A DNA stretch of 64,000 bases from assembly GCA_017461425.1 (NCBI GenBank), contig JAFTXY010000013.1, forward strand, positions 23,337 to 87,336, given 5' to 3'. Positions 35,533 through 45,747 of this stretch are shown piece after piece. This stretch comes from Candidatus Gastranaerophilales bacterium. GTDB taxonomy: Bacteria; Cyanobacteriota; Vampirovibrionia; Gastranaerophilales; Gastranaerophilaceae. Both the position numbers and the translations under genes were made by a program. Each line of letters starts with the position of its first letter. Within the stretch, counting starts at the first letter, position 1. The notes beneath the pieces were generated by a model. The model did no database searches. It was not told where the DNA came from and was given only the letters and a program-made list of their open reading frames with translations.

Positions 35533-37138
35533 CTTTTTTCCTTTTTATAAATTTGTTTACAAGCTTTTCTTTTACATCTTGCATATATTCAATTTTTAAA
35601 ATGTAAGATGAAATTATATATGCCAACAAAGAAGCACCAAATACTATTGCAACTTTAACTATTTTTAGAATAAAGCTATCTAATAAAACTTTTTCTAAAA
35701 TTATATTTACAAAATCACCAATCAAAAATGCAATTGCTGCCGCTATAACAATTTTTATAATTTGAGATAAAAATGCTCTATAACCAATTGAAATTTTCTT
35801 TCTAATTAAAATAGCTAAAATTGTGCCATTGATTAAGGTGATTATTGTTGTAGATAATGCAATACCATTAATTCCCATAGGTCCAACCAAGAGCGAATTA
35901 AATATTAATTTTAAAAATATAGAGCCTATTGCAATATAAAACGGGGTTTTTGAATCGTTAAATGAATAATACAATCTTGTAATAGAATCTCTAAACATAT
36001 ATGGGATAATCGATAAAGAAATAAAGAATAGTACTTCTGATACCATTAATGTTGCACTATGAGAAAAAGCTCCTCTTTCAAGCGCAAGAGATATTAAATC
36101 TACTCTTGAAATAAATATGAATATCATCAAATAAGCACCAACAAAAATCAGTGAACCAACACCTTTATTAAAATAATGTCTTACTTCATCAAATTTTTCT
36201 TGGACAACTAAACGAGAGAATAAAGGAAACAAAGGAACTAATAGTGCCGATAACATCAAACCAACAGGAAATTGAAATATTCTATTTGCATAGCCATATG
36301 CTGTCCATTGACCTTCAGCAAGGCTTGAAGCGAAGAAAATATCAACATAAATTCCAATTTGTCCGATAGTTGAAGATAAAAACGCTGGCATTAATAACTC
36401 TAATATATCTTTAAAATTTTTATTATTAAAAAAATCAAAACAAGGCTTAAAAGTGTAACCCAATTTAATCACAAAAGGAGTTTGTAAAAGCATTTGCAGT
36501 AAAGCGCCAATAGTTGTACCTATTGCAAGATAAAAACCTGTATCATCACCTTTTGAGAAAAATAAGGTCAAAATTATCCCAAAAGATAGCATTGATGGAG
36601 CAATGTTTGGTAATAAATAATGATTATATGTAACTAAAATTCCATAATACAACCCCAACAATGCACCAACTAATATAACAGGTGACATTATTTTTAAATG
36701 CTGCGCTGCAAGCATAGTTAACTCAGGGCTTGCTTGCGAAATTATTATATTCATAACCTGCGTCGGGAAAAAGAAACAAATTAAAGCAATAGCCCCAAAA
36801 ATCAATATAGAAAATGTTTCATATGTGTTAAATAATTTTTTAACGTTTAATTCTGGTTTTATGTTGAAATTTTTAATTATTTTTGAAAACACACTAACTG
36901 TTGCGCTATGAAACGGTCCGCCCATTCCACCAAGAATAACAATTGCAAGAGCAGGAATTTGATATGCATAAAAATAAGCATCAGAAACCAAACTTGCTCC
37001 ATAATAATTTGCAACAACGATATCTCTTAAAAAACCTGCAATTTTAGATAATAAAATCACAATAACTATAAGCCCAGCGCTCTTTAAAAGATTTGGACGA
37101 TTATCGTTTACTTTTTCTGCAATTTCTTCTTGAGCCAT
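35522..37138 (-). CDS. murJ: Lipid II flippase MurJ
   Basis: Multipass membrane protein moving lipid II across the cytoplasmic membrane for peptidoglycan synthesis. 538 residues with about 14 hydrophobic segments; the N terminus SKIAGFLRDIVVANYYGAS (Arg at the central cavity) and the later LALERGAFSHSATLMV block are family signatures. The ATG overlaps the spoIID-like stop as TAATG, and tsaC follows with an 11-bp overlap, so the three genes form one operon. Confidence 0.95.
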   Translation of the reverse strand: MAQEEIAEKVNDNRPNLLKSAGLIVIVILLSKIAGFLRDIVVANYYGASLVSDAYFYAYQIPALAIVILGGMGGPFHSATVSVFSKIIKNFNIKPELNVKKLFNTYETFSILIFGAIALICFFFPTQVMNIIISQASPELTMLAAQHLKIMSPVILVGALLGLYYGILVTYNHYLLPNIAPSMLSFGIILTLFFSKGDDTGFYLAIGTTIGALLQMLLQTPFVIKLGYTFKPCFDFFNNKNFKDILELLMPAFLSSTIGQIGIYVDIFFASSLAEGQWTAYGYANRIFQFPVGLMLSALLVPLFPLFSRLVVQEKFDEVRHYFNKGVGSLIFVGAYLMIFIFISRVDLISLALERGAFSHSATLMVSEVLFFISLSIIPYMFRDSITRLYYSFNDSKTPFYIAIGSIFLKLIFNSLLVGPMGINGIALSTTIITLINGTILAILIRKKISIGYRAFLSQIIKIVIAAAIAFLIGDFVNIILEKVLLDSFILKIVKVAIVFGASLLAYIISSYILKIEYMQDVKEKLVNKFIKRKKDAV

Positions 37139-38814
37139 TATAAAAATTCCACACGATAAACAACTTCTCTTCCTTTGTATTCTCTGTTTAAAGGAAGAAA
37201 ATTAATTACATTTAAACCAGATTTCAAATATTGAGTGATATTTATTTTAACTAATTTATTTCTAGATGCACTTGTTGTATCTAGAAATTCAAATTCGTTT
37301 ATTTTAAACGGAAACAAATCAACATTTCTATCGTTATTTATGATTAAATAAGCCTCTTTAAAATTTTCATCATCAAAATAAAATTCAGTTTTATATGACA
37401 TATTATGTTCATTGTATAAAACTTCCTTTGGGACTGTTGAAATATTTATACCAGTATAATAATGTTTTAAAATTTCAGGATATTTTTTACCCATTTTTGC
37501 TAAATTTGATGCACCAAATTGACTCATTCCAACACCATGACCAAACCCGCCACCTGTGATTATAAATTTTTCAGGATATTTATCGTCCCCAAAAGAATCA
37601 AATAATTTTATTCCAGTGCCTTCTGTATCAACTTCTAAATTTTCTTTTCCTTTGGTTTCTATAAAAAAGTTTGCACTAGGCAATATTGTATTATTTTTCT
37701 TTAAGACTCTTCTAATTCCCAATTCTTTTTTAACGACATAATCTTCTTCTTTTGTTGAAATTAATAGCTCAGTAATTTTTCCAGATTGGGTTCTTTTTAA
37801 TGGTTTAATTTCTTTTAAACCTATTAATTTAATATCGCCATCATATTTTGGTTCAACCAATCCAGCTTTTGATTGCTGTTGTAATGTTGTGTGCAATATT
37901 TCTTCTAATTCTTTTCTATCAAATTCAAAACTCCATCTAAATTTTGGAGAATTAATATCTAATCCATTATCTTTTTTAGAATAAAACTCTACAACATCAT
38001 CTTCCGATTTTAAGGGTTTTTGCTTATCAAAATCTGGGCGAGATTTTAAATAAGGATGCAAATCTGGCATATTTCCTTGAGCAAAAACATCAACCCAATT
38101 ATCAGTTATGCCACCAGATGTTGAAAAATATTGCGCCATAATAGGCTTTTCATTATACAAAGCATATATTCCATTTGTTTCATCAACCGCCTTATCAGTT
38201 ATTTCTCTATATGAATTTGCTCCATAATAAACTTGTGCTGCAGTTGAATCAACCAAATCATAATTTAAATCCATATTAGCATTTAATGCATAATTTCTTG
38301 CTGCAATCGCTTGTGCTTTAAGAGCTTCTAACCCAAAAGAAACAGGCATTTCGTTTGGAACAACTCCTTTAAGGTAATTTTGCATATCAACAATATTAAT
38401 CAAATTAAAACTTTCATAATCCTTATAAAGTCTTAATTCAAACATTCCATTATATTTTGCAGGTTGCCCTTTTCTATTTAGATCCAAAAGTTCTAATTGA
38501 GAATTTGAACTAATCAATAATGGACCTTGTAGATTTTCATATTTCAATTCATCATCAACAAAAACTTGAAACAAACTGTTGCCCATAATTATTTCAACAA
38601 CTTTATTTTCTGAAATTTCTCCCGATTGATTTTGTTGCGATAAATCGATAATTTTAATAGGACTTTTTGATGATATTTTCACATTTTTATGATTAAATCT
38701 TGAAAAATTTTGGTCAGAAATTGCAACTCTTACAACTTTTTTTTCTTCTATTGCTAATGCGGAAAACGCAAAAAATAAACTTAAAAATAATACTAATAAT
38801 AATTTAATTCTCAT
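37138..38814 (-). CDS. SpoIID/LytB-domain exported protein
   Basis: A 558-residue exported protein with a clear signal peptide (LLLVLFLSLFFAFSALA, cleavage after ALA near 21). The SpoIID domain is seen in YLKGVVPNEMP and ALKAQAIAARNYAL near 150-175, with the catalytic-type Glu of NEM and a closing GGFGHGVGMSQFGA near 425. SpoIID relatives are lytic transglycosylases acting on denuded peptidoglycan; outside spore formers they serve in wall remodelling. Operon position before murJ fits that. No ribosome site is seen: TTTACA-N17-TAAAAT ends 8 nt before the ATG. Confidence 0.9.
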   Translation of the reverse strand: MRIKLLLVLFLSLFFAFSALAIEEKKVVRVAISDQNFSRFNHKNVKISSKSPIKIIDLSQQNQSGEISENKVVEIIMGNSLFQVFVDDELKYENLQGPLLISSNSQLELLDLNRKGQPAKYNGMFELRLYKDYESFNLINIVDMQNYLKGVVPNEMPVSFGLEALKAQAIAARNYALNANMDLNYDLVDSTAAQVYYGANSYREITDKAVDETNGIYALYNEKPIMAQYFSTSGGITDNWVDVFAQGNMPDLHPYLKSRPDFDKQKPLKSEDDVVEFYSKKDNGLDINSPKFRWSFEFDRKELEEILHTTLQQQSKAGLVEPKYDGDIKLIGLKEIKPLKRTQSGKITELLISTKEEDYVVKKELGIRRVLKKNNTILPSANFFIETKGKENLEVDTEGTGIKLFDSFGDDKYPEKFIITGGGFGHGVGMSQFGASNLAKMGKKYPEILKHYYTGINISTVPKEVLYNEHNMSYKTEFYFDDENFKEAYLIINNDRNVDLFPFKINEFEFLDTTSASRNKLVKINITQYLKSGLNVINFLPLNREYKGREVVYRVEFL

Positions 38815-38822
38815 AATTAATA

Positions 38823-38851
38823 ATTTTACAATTAAAAATTATTAATGTAAA
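38823..38851 (-). promoter_or_regulatory. Promoter of spoIID-murJ-tsaC, predicted leaderless
   Basis: Minus strand TTTACA (38846-38851), 17-nt spacer, TAAAAT (38823-38828), 8 nt to ATG 38814; no Shine-Dalgarno sequence. Confidence 0.6.
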
Positions 38852-38884
38852 ATAAATAATGTTTATCGCTTACGGAGGAAAATA

Positions 38885-40264
38885 ATGTCTTGTGAAGATA
38901 ATCTAAGGAAATTTAGCTATGCTCAGTTGTTAAATTTCTGTATAGGTTTTTTTGGATTACAATTCGCTTGGCAAATGAGAATTATTTTGTCTGGCCCATT
39001 AACAGAATCACTTGGTGCAAGTCCATTATTATATGGTTTGATATGGCTTGCAGGACCTGTTACAGGTATTGTTGTGCAACCAATTATTGGTGCACTATCT
39101 GATAACACATTTACAAAATTCGGAAGAAGAATTCCTTATTTATTTTTTGGAGCATTGTTCGGATCAATCGGTTTAATATTATTACCAAAAAGTGAATTTC
39201 TAGGAAATCTATTAGGCTCAAACATGCCTGTTTGGTTACCTTTATTTATAGCTGCAATATTTATTTGGATGATTGATGCTTGCGTTAATGCTGCTCAAGG
39301 TCCATACAGAGCTTTAATTCCTGATAATATTCAAAAAAATCAACACGCTATTGCAAATTCTTTCTTAAGTTTTGCAATAGGACTTGGCTCAGTTGTTGCT
39401 GCAGGAACTGCTCCGTTTTTAAAATGGGCATTTAATTACCAAATGTCTATTGATGCACAATTTACAATGGCAGGTGTTGCATTCACTTTGGGTATGTTAT
39501 GGACTTGTTTTACATTTAGAGAACAAATTCCATCAAAAGAGCAAATGATGGAACAAAAATTAGAAGCTAAAAAAACAGTATCCAAATCATTTATAGAAAA
39601 TGTAAAAGAATTTTTATCTTCAAGCCCTGAAGTTGGAAAAATCTGCACAATTCAATTCTTTGCTTGGATTGGTTTGATGAGTATGATGATATTCTTTACT
39701 CAATATGTAACCCATATTTTATACCAAGTTCCAAACACAGCAGAATTATCTGAAGCTATTGTTAAAACTTTTGAAGGTTCAATTGTTGAATCACAAAACT
39801 TTGCTTCAATTTGTTTTGCATTTTTTAATCTTATCTGTTTTGTTATAGCCATTCCTATTGCTAAAATGGCAGAAGCAAATGGAAACAAAAGAGTACATGC
39901 TGTTTCATTATTATTAATGATGCTTGCATATCTATTAATAGCTTTAATGCCAAACAAGGTAACAGTTTTTGCCGCTATGGGCCTTGCAGGTATTGGTTGG
40001 GCTTCAACTTTATCATTACCTTTTGCAATGCTTTCTAAATATATCAAAGAAGGCACAGAGGGTTCTGCAATGGGTATATTTAATTTATTTATTTCTGCTC
40101 CACAAGTACTTGTTTGCACATTACTTGCTTGGTTTATAAATAAATCAACATTTACAATGAATGGTTATACAAATAATCATTGGGATTATGCATTCTTATT
40201 TGGTGCAATTATGTTAATTATTTCAGCATTTATCACAATGTCAATCAAAGAAGAAAATGACTAA
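38885..40264 (+). CDS. MFS sugar transporter, SLC45/GPH-like
   Basis: A 459-residue membrane protein with about 12 hydrophobic helices. The segment QPIIGALSDNTFTKFGRRIPY near residue 70 is the loop 2-3 motif (GxLSDxxxxxxGRR) of MFS transporters, with wording typical of the SLC45 and glycoside-pentoside-hexuronide groups that import disaccharides with protons. The start has GGAGG upstream. It appears to be a single-gene transcript; its end overlaps the convergent antiporter gene by 4 bp. The sugar cannot be named. Confidence 0.87.
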   Translation: MSCEDNLRKFSYAQLLNFCIGFFGLQFAWQMRIILSGPLTESLGASPLLYGLIWLAGPVTGIVVQPIIGALSDNTFTKFGRRIPYLFFGALFGSIGLILLPKSEFLGNLLGSNMPVWLPLFIAAIFIWMIDACVNAAQGPYRALIPDNIQKNQHAIANSFLSFAIGLGSVVAAGTAPFLKWAFNYQMSIDAQFTMAGVAFTLGMLWTCFTFREQIPSKEQMMEQKLEAKKTVSKSFIENVKEFLSSSPEVGKICTIQFFAWIGLMSMMIFFTQYVTHILYQVPNTAELSEAIVKTFEGSIVESQNFASICFAFFNLICFVIAIPIAKMAEANGNKRVHAVSLLLMMLAYLLIALMPNKVTVFAAMGLAGIGWASTLSLPFAMLSKYIKEGTEGSAMGIFNLFISAPQVLVCTLLAWFINKSTFTMNGYTNNHWDYAFLFGAIMLIISAFITMSIKEEND

Positions 40265-41271
40265 ACTAAAATAAATAACAAATAACCAAAATAAAAAAAT
40301 CCGGCTAATATTAAAGATATGAGTCGGATTTTTTTATGCATCAATATATCTAACATAATCATTAAAGAAGCCAAAATTACAACGCAAGCATTTATTAAAA
40401 TATTTAGATTTAAAACCCAAGAAGTTAATAAAATACCAATAGAAAATGGTATTGTAGCTTGAAAAACAGTCGCACCAATAACATTTGCCATAGCTAAATC
40501 ATCTTTATCATTTTTTAACCAAATAATACTATTAACGCATTCTGGCAATTCTGTTGCAAAAGGAGTAATAACCAAACTTAAAACAACTGGGCTTAGACTA
40601 TATATTTTTGCGAAATATTCAATTTCACCAACAAAAAAATGAACAGATAGAGTTAAAATAACTATTGAAAAAATTAGCTGTAAAATAACAAAACAAAGAT
40701 AATTTTTTGCTTTAAAAAATTTAGAAAAAATTAATTCATCCAAAATATTTTCACATAAACATTGTTTTGATTTATCAATTGTTCTATAAACAAAAACTCC
40801 ATACAGAAAAACCAAAACAAAAACAGCGCATATTTTTAATATTTTATTTGGCAAAAATGCTGATAATATAGCAATACTATATGCAATTAAAAAATATTTA
40901 TAATCTCTTAAAATATTATCAGTATTAAAATTTAATTCCTTATTTTTTCTTTTTTTAAATATTAAAAAAATTCCCATTGAAAAAAGAGCAAATGTTGATA
41001 ACATAAAAGGAGAACCAATAATGGCGCCAAGAGCTATATCTTTTCCAACTTCTATATCATTTCCTAATATAACTGCTCCAATAATTGCTACCAAAGGTAC
41101 GATAGTTTCAGGTAAACCTGTTCCAATAACAGCTAATATTGAACCTGTAGCATTATTACCAAGTTTTAATTTACATCCTAAATGCTCAATTGCATTTGTA
41201 AACAAAGTGCAGCTATAAATAATAATTAAAAGCGAAATAATTGCAATCAGGATGTGAAATAAAAAAAGCAT
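40261..41271 (-). CDS. Sodium/calcium exchanger family antiporter
   Basis: A 336-residue CaCA-family membrane protein with ~10 helices. The two inverted alpha repeats are visible: GTGLPETIVPLVA near residue 50 and ITPFATELPECVNS near 233, each carrying the ion-binding Glu (PET, PEC). The acidic GNDIEVGKDIALGAIIGSPF and NDKDDLAMANVIGATVFQ segments follow in each half. Exports Ca2+ or another cation in exchange for Na+ or H+. AAAGGAAAA precedes the ATG. Confidence 0.9.
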   Translation of the reverse strand: MLFLFHILIAIISLLIIIYSCTLFTNAIEHLGCKLKLGNNATGSILAVIGTGLPETIVPLVAIIGAVILGNDIEVGKDIALGAIIGSPFMLSTFALFSMGIFLIFKKRKNKELNFNTDNILRDYKYFLIAYSIAILSAFLPNKILKICAVFVLVFLYGVFVYRTIDKSKQCLCENILDELIFSKFFKAKNYLCFVILQLIFSIVILTLSVHFFVGEIEYFAKIYSLSPVVLSLVITPFATELPECVNSIIWLKNDKDDLAMANVIGATVFQATIPFSIGILLTSWVLNLNILINACVVILASLMIMLDILMHKKIRLISLILAGFFYFGYLLFILV

Positions 41272-41307
41272 TTAATTTTCCTTTAATTTTGTGTTATCTT
41301 ATACATA

Positions 41308-42261
41308 ATGGAAAGAGAGATTTTAAATTTAATAAATGACTCCTTGAATGTCTTAATAATAACACATGTAAACCCTGATGGCGATACACTTGGATGCGCC
41401 AGTGCGCTTAAATCATTCATCGGAGATAAGGCTGATATATTAATCCAAATTAAAGATAATTTTAACTTTCCAACAACGTACAATTTTTTACCCCATATAA
41501 ATACATCCAAAAATTTATCAAATCTTGAAGATAAATATGATTTAATAATAGCTGTTGATATTGCATCATTTGATAGAATTATAGATAATGCAAAAAATAT
41601 TTTTTCTAAAGCGCAAAATACAATCTCAATTGATCACCACAAAACAAACAAAGGTTATGCCAAGTTAAACTATATAAAAGGCGGAATATCATCAACTGGC
41701 GAAGTTTTATATGATTTATTTAAAGCATTAAATATAGAAATAACTAAAGATATAGCAATTGGTTTATATGCAGCAATTTTAACAGATACAGGCTGCTTTA
41801 AATACGAAAGCACAACTGCGCACACATTTAAAATAGCAAACGAATTAGCACAATGCGGAATAAATACATCTGAAATAGCAGACTTATGTTATACAAACAA
41901 ACCAAAAAATTTAATTTTATTTCAAAGTGAATTAATAAGTAATGCAAAATTTTGTTTAAATGATAAAATAGCTTATACTCTTATTACAAAAGAAATTTTA
42001 GAAAAATATCGTGCAAAAGATGAATATACGGAAGGAATTTGCGAGACATTACGTTCGATAGCAGGGGTTGAAGCCGCATTTGTTTTAAAAGAAATGGAAA
42101 ATGATACAAAAGTTTCTATCAGAACAAAAGAAATTGATGCAACAAAAATAGCTCAAAAATTCAATGGTGGCGGACACAAAAGAGCAGCTGGATGCACAAT
42201 TAAATCAAAAATAAATCAAGCTCTTGAAAAACTTCTGCAAGAAGCAAAAACTTTATTATGA
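41308..42261 (+). CDS. nrnA: DHH phosphoesterase, NrnA-like
   Basis: A 317-residue DHH/DHHA1 protein that degrades short oligoribonucleotides and dephosphorylates pAp. Metal-binding motifs: THVNPDGDTLGCASAL near residue 18, IIAVDIAS near 85, ISIDHHKTN (the DHH) near 110 and, in the DHHA1 domain, KFNGGGHKRAAGCTI near 285. Its stop overlaps the next ATG. SD absent; TATCTT lies 7 nt before the ATG, another possible leaderless start with poor -35. Confidence 0.93.
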   Translation: MEREILNLINDSLNVLIITHVNPDGDTLGCASALKSFIGDKADILIQIKDNFNFPTTYNFLPHINTSKNLSNLEDKYDLIIAVDIASFDRIIDNAKNIFSKAQNTISIDHHKTNKGYAKLNYIKGGISSTGEVLYDLFKALNIEITKDIAIGLYAAILTDTGCFKYESTTAHTFKIANELAQCGINTSEIADLCYTNKPKNLILFQSELISNAKFCLNDKIAYTLITKEILEKYRAKDEYTEGICETLRSIAGVEAAFVLKEMENDTKVSIRTKEIDATKIAQKFNGGGHKRAAGCTIKSKINQALEKLLQEAKTLL

Positions 42262-43145
42262 TGAATATATTGAAAAAAGTAATAGAAATATTAAAAGAAT
42301 ATCTTCAAAATCTTATTAAAAGCATTATAAGGGATGATTTTGCTAATGCTGCAGGCGAAATGGCATACATGACGGCGTTAGGAATTTTTCCTTTTATGTT
42401 ATTTTTAATGGCAGTTTTTGGAGGTTTAGGAAAAACTTTCTTTATAAATAAAATCATAACTGGACTATCAATAGTTGCGCCAGTTGGAGTTATTGAATTA
42501 ATCAATGATGTTTTAAACGAAGTTGTAATTTTTAAAAGCGGAAAATTAATGGCAGTTGCTGGCTTTTTTGTAACAATGTTTTTAACATCAAATGCAATTG
42601 CTGTTATTATAAAAGGTTTAAATAGAGCAAACAACATTCAAGAAAACAGAAGTTTTATAAAAGTTCGTTGCCTTGCTATGTTAATGGTTTTTGTTAATAC
42701 ATTTTTCTTATTTATTTGTATTAATTTAATCGTTTTAGGAAAAGTTATATTAAATTTTATTGGTGCATATCTTTCAATTCCACAACATATTATAGAAACA
42801 GTTTTAATCACTCGCTGGCCAATAACATTCTTGATATTGTTTTTATTAGCATCCATAAACTATTATGTTCTCCCTGCAAGAGATTTTAGTGCAAAAAGAA
42901 AAAGTGTTATTCCGGGGTCGTTATTCTTTTGTATATTTTGGTTATTAGGCTCTTGGGCATTTTCATTATATGTAAACGCTTTTGGAACATACAACAAGGT
43001 TTATGGAACAATTGGTATTTTTGCCATTTTAATGATTTGGCTTTATTATTCCTCAATTATTCTGCTTATCGGAGGACAAGTTAATAATCAAACTCTAAGA
43101 AAATTGATTATTATGGAAAAGAAAAAACAAAAACAAGGAGCATAA
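42258..43145 (+). CDS. YihY/BrkB-family membrane protein
   Basis: A 295-residue integral membrane protein of the widespread BrkB (UPF0761) family. About six hydrophobic helices; typical sequence marks are the FANAAGEMAYMTALGIFPFMLF segment near residue 28 (AA...AYYxxLSLFP in relatives), PARDFSAKRKSVIPG and FGTYNKVYGTIGIFAILMIWLYYSS near 235. Function is uncertain in the family; once mis-annotated as RNase BN. It overlaps nrnA by 4 bp and abuts the GH3 gene. Confidence 0.9.
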   Translation: MMNILKKVIEILKEYLQNLIKSIIRDDFANAAGEMAYMTALGIFPFMLFLMAVFGGLGKTFFINKIITGLSIVAPVGVIELINDVLNEVVIFKSGKLMAVAGFFVTMFLTSNAIAVIIKGLNRANNIQENRSFIKVRCLAMLMVFVNTFFLFICINLIVLGKVILNFIGAYLSIPQHIIETVLITRWPITFLILFLLASINYYVLPARDFSAKRKSVIPGSLFFCIFWLLGSWAFSLYVNAFGTYNKVYGTIGIFAILMIWLYYSSIILLIGGQVNNQTLRKLIIMEKKKQKQGA

Positions 43146-44192
43146 ATGAGAAAAATCTTTCTGATTTTATCATTATTAATCGGGCAAATATGTCTTGCTT
43201 ATGATATAGATTATAAAATCGGACAGATGATTATTCTTGGTTTTGATGGTAAAACTACCCATTCATTTGGTTTTAAAAAAGTCTTAAAACAGATTAAAAA
43301 TAATGAAATTTCAGGGGTGATTTATTTTGGAAAAAACATCAAATCAAAAGAGGATTTGATAAAAATGAATGAAAAAATATTATCATCATCCAAAATAACG
43401 CCATTTATTTCAATAGATAATGAAGGCGGGCAAATACAAAGATATAACTTTTATAATCACCCAAGCGCAAAAGAAATATCTAAAAACAATATAAATTATG
43501 CTAAAGAAGAGTATTCAAAAATGGCAAAACTTGAAAAAGAATTAAAATTTAATTTAAATTTTGCGCCTTGTGTTGATTTAGAGTTAAATCCAAATTCAAT
43601 AATAGCAATAAAAGAAAGAAGTTATGGAAAAAATCCCGAAACAGTTTCTAAATATGCTTCAATTTTTATAGAAGAACATAATAAAAATAAAATATTAACT
43701 TCAATTAAACATTTTCCAGGACATGGTTCAATAGATATTGATACACACAAAAACTTTGCTGATGCGACAAAAACATTCATTGATGATGAAATAGAACCAT
43801 ATAATCTTTTAAAAAATTATAATGACATGAATATGGTTATGGTTTCGCATATTTATAACTCAAAAATTGATGAAATTTATCCTGCAAGCTTATCTAAAAA
43901 AACAATTAAAGGGCTTTTAATTAATAAAATTGGCTTCAATGGAGTAATAATTTCAGATGATTATGATATGGGAGCAATAAGAAAAAATTATACGCTAAAT
44001 GAAATTGTAGTAAATTCAATCAGCTCAGGAGTAAATATTTTACTTTTTTCAAATAATATAAAAACAAAAGACAAAAATCTTGCCAAAAAAATTCATAAAA
44101 TTGTAAAAAAAGAAATAAAAAATGGAAATATAAATCCCCAAGATATAGACAATTCTTTTGAAAAAATTATGGCAATAAAAGCACTCTTATAG
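43146..44192 (+). CDS. Glycoside hydrolase family 3, NagZ-like, exported
   Basis: A 348-residue beta-N-acetylglucosaminidase-type enzyme. A signal peptide (ILSLLIGQICLA) is followed by KIGQMIILGF, ISIDNEGGQIQRY, SIKHFPGHGSIDIDTH (the KH(F/S)xGHG..xDxH motif with acid/base His) and VIISDDYDMGAI with the nucleophile Asp, all of the NagZ group. Cytoplasmic NagZ recycles peptidoglycan; this copy appears secreted to the periplasm. It starts immediately after the BrkB-like gene and is followed at 12 bp by the YhaM-like gene. Confidence 0.9.
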   Translation: MRKIFLILSLLIGQICLAYDIDYKIGQMIILGFDGKTTHSFGFKKVLKQIKNNEISGVIYFGKNIKSKEDLIKMNEKILSSSKITPFISIDNEGGQIQRYNFYNHPSAKEISKNNINYAKEEYSKMAKLEKELKFNLNFAPCVDLELNPNSIIAIKERSYGKNPETVSKYASIFIEEHNKNKILTSIKHFPGHGSIDIDTHKNFADATKTFIDDEIEPYNLLKNYNDMNMVMVSHIYNSKIDEIYPASLSKKTIKGLLINKIGFNGVIISDDYDMGAIRKNYTLNEIVVNSISSGVNILLFSNNIKTKDKNLAKKIHKIVKKEIKNGNINPQDIDNSFEKIMAIKALL

Positions 44193-44198
44193 TAAAAT
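44193..44198 (+). promoter_or_regulatory. -10 hexamer, predicted leaderless start of the YhaM-like gene
   Basis: TAAAAT directly after the GH3 stop codon, 6 nt before ATG 44205. ATGGCA (44169-44174), 18 nt upstream inside GH3, matches a -35 at four of six positions. Confidence 0.45.
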
Positions 44199-44204
44199 AA
44201 TTTT

Positions 44205-45041
44205 ATGTTAGATTTAAAAGCAAAATACGAAATATTATCTTTTTCTGTTGGCGATACAAAAGCCGGAACAAAAATGGGCAAAATGCAAATTAGAAATATT
44301 GAAACATCTTCAGTATTAAATTGCGTCTTGTGGGAAGAAACTCTTAATAGAACCGCAGATATTTCAACAAGAGTTGGAAACATTATAAGGATTATTACAG
44401 CAAGCTATAATGAAAAATACAACAATTGCCTATTAAATAATTTTGAAGTAGTCGAACAAGCTCGTCTTGGAGTTGATGAAGATAAAAGAGAAGAATATTT
44501 CAACAAGATAATCAACGTTGTCAATGAATTTAAGGATGAAAAATTAAAATCTTTTATTTTAGATTTATTAAACAATAATAAAGAAAAATTTATTGTCGCT
44601 CCTGCTGCAAAACAAATGCATCACAATTATATTGGTGGTCTTGTTATTCATACCTATGAATGCGTTGAAATAGCACAAACTATCTTGCCAAAAATTAAAA
44701 AACCAATAAATAAAGATGAAGTAATAGCCGCAGCAATTTTACATGATATCGGTAAAATTTATGAATACGACATCAATCTTGAATCAGGAGTAATCGAATA
44801 TAACGATCAATTCAGAAAAGATTGGATTACCCATTCTCAATATGGATATACGTTATGTATGTCAAACGGATTTTTAAACATTGCAAAAATGATAGCGTCT
44901 CATCATGGAAGAGCCGACTGGGGCGCAATGATTGACCTAGGAGAAAAAGATTTAGAGCCATTTTATTATATAATTCATCACATTGATGATTTATCTGCAA
45001 AATTTGGTGCCACAAGTGTTAACGACACAAAAAATCTATAA
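44205..45041 (+). CDS. YhaM-family 3'-5' exonuclease/HD protein
   Basis: A 278-residue protein with an N-terminal OB-fold (about residues 1-90) and an HD phosphohydrolase domain. The HD ligands are visible in HHNYIGGLVIHT near residue 142, AAILHDIGKI near 183 and IASHHGRADWG near 232. This combination matches YhaM/CBF1 exoribonucleases that trim RNA and DNA 3' ends. No ribosome binding site is present. The next gene encodes an exported protein 16 bp away. Confidence 0.88.
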   Translation: MLDLKAKYEILSFSVGDTKAGTKMGKMQIRNIETSSVLNCVLWEETLNRTADISTRVGNIIRIITASYNEKYNNCLLNNFEVVEQARLGVDEDKREEYFNKIINVVNEFKDEKLKSFILDLLNNNKEKFIVAPAAKQMHHNYIGGLVIHTYECVEIAQTILPKIKKPINKDEVIAAAILHDIGKIYEYDINLESGVIEYNDQFRKDWITHSQYGYTLCMSNGFLNIAKMIASHHGRADWGAMIDLGEKDLEPFYYIIHHIDDLSAKFGATSVNDTKNL

Positions 45042-45057
45042 TTAAGAGGATAGAAAA

Positions 45058-45747
45058 ATGAAAATTTTTCAATTTATTTTAGCTACTATTTGTTTATTGT
45101 TTTTGGGACAAGCTCAGGCAGCTCATCAATTATATGCCGATATGGATGGTATAACTATTCCATATGGAACAAAATTAGAATTACAAATGGCGCAAAATGT
45201 TACAACAAAGGCAATTACTCAAGGCGATATGTTTCAAGCATATCTTACAAAAGATATTTATGTAAATAACAAACTGATTCTTCCTTCTAAAACAATTTTC
45301 AGAGGCAGAGTTGCAAATATTCAATATTCAAAAGCATTATCTCGCCCTGCAGTACTAACATTAAATCTTGATCATCTTGTTACAAAAAGAGGATATCAAT
45401 TACCGCTAAATTCTGGTATAGCAAGCAATTTTGATTATATTTTACAAACAGACGGTTCCTTAACAACAAATGGAAATTATTTCAAAGCAACATCAAAAGA
45501 TTTAAAAAGAGCAGTTAAATATATTCCAAATTCAGTTAAATTCGGAGCAAAAGCAGGTAATGAAGTATTTCCTGGTGCTCAAATTGTTTTTGTTCCAATT
45601 GCTGCAGTTGGCGGAACAGTTGCTTGTGTAACATCAGGATTATTTAACACAATTGCAAATTTATTCCGCCACGGGGATGAAATTGTTATCAAAAAAGGAA
45701 CATATTTCAATATAATTCTGCTATCAACATTGGATATTCCATCATAA
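45058..45747 (+). CDS. Exported protein with TrbI/VirB10-like beta domain
   Basis: A 229-residue exported protein of unknown role. Signal peptide ATICLLFLGQAQA (cleavage near residue 21) then MDGITIPYGTKLELQMAQN, DMFQAYLTKDIYV, LILPSKTIFRGRV, an arrangement of 'pliable' beta strands like the periplasmic domain of VirB10/TrbI proteins, though no conjugation genes are nearby. A glycine-rich hydrophobic stretch (about 180-205) could insert in a membrane. GAGG precedes the ATG. The next ATG starts directly after the stop codon. Confidence 0.65.
   Translation: MKIFQFILATICLLFLGQAQAAHQLYADMDGITIPYGTKLELQMAQNVTTKAITQGDMFQAYLTKDIYVNNKLILPSKTIFRGRVANIQYSKALSRPAVLTLNLDHLVTKRGYQLPLNSGIASNFDYILQTDGSLTTNGNYFKATSKDLKRAVKYIPNSVKFGAKAGNEVFPGAQIVFVPIAAVGGTVACVTSGLFNTIANLFRHGDEIVIKKGTYFNIILLSTLDIPS

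Noticed and set aside
37138..38814. SpoIID-like gene as evidence of sporulation
   Set aside because: Only a SpoIID domain is present; such proteins occur in many non-sporulating bacteria, and it is operonic with murJ.
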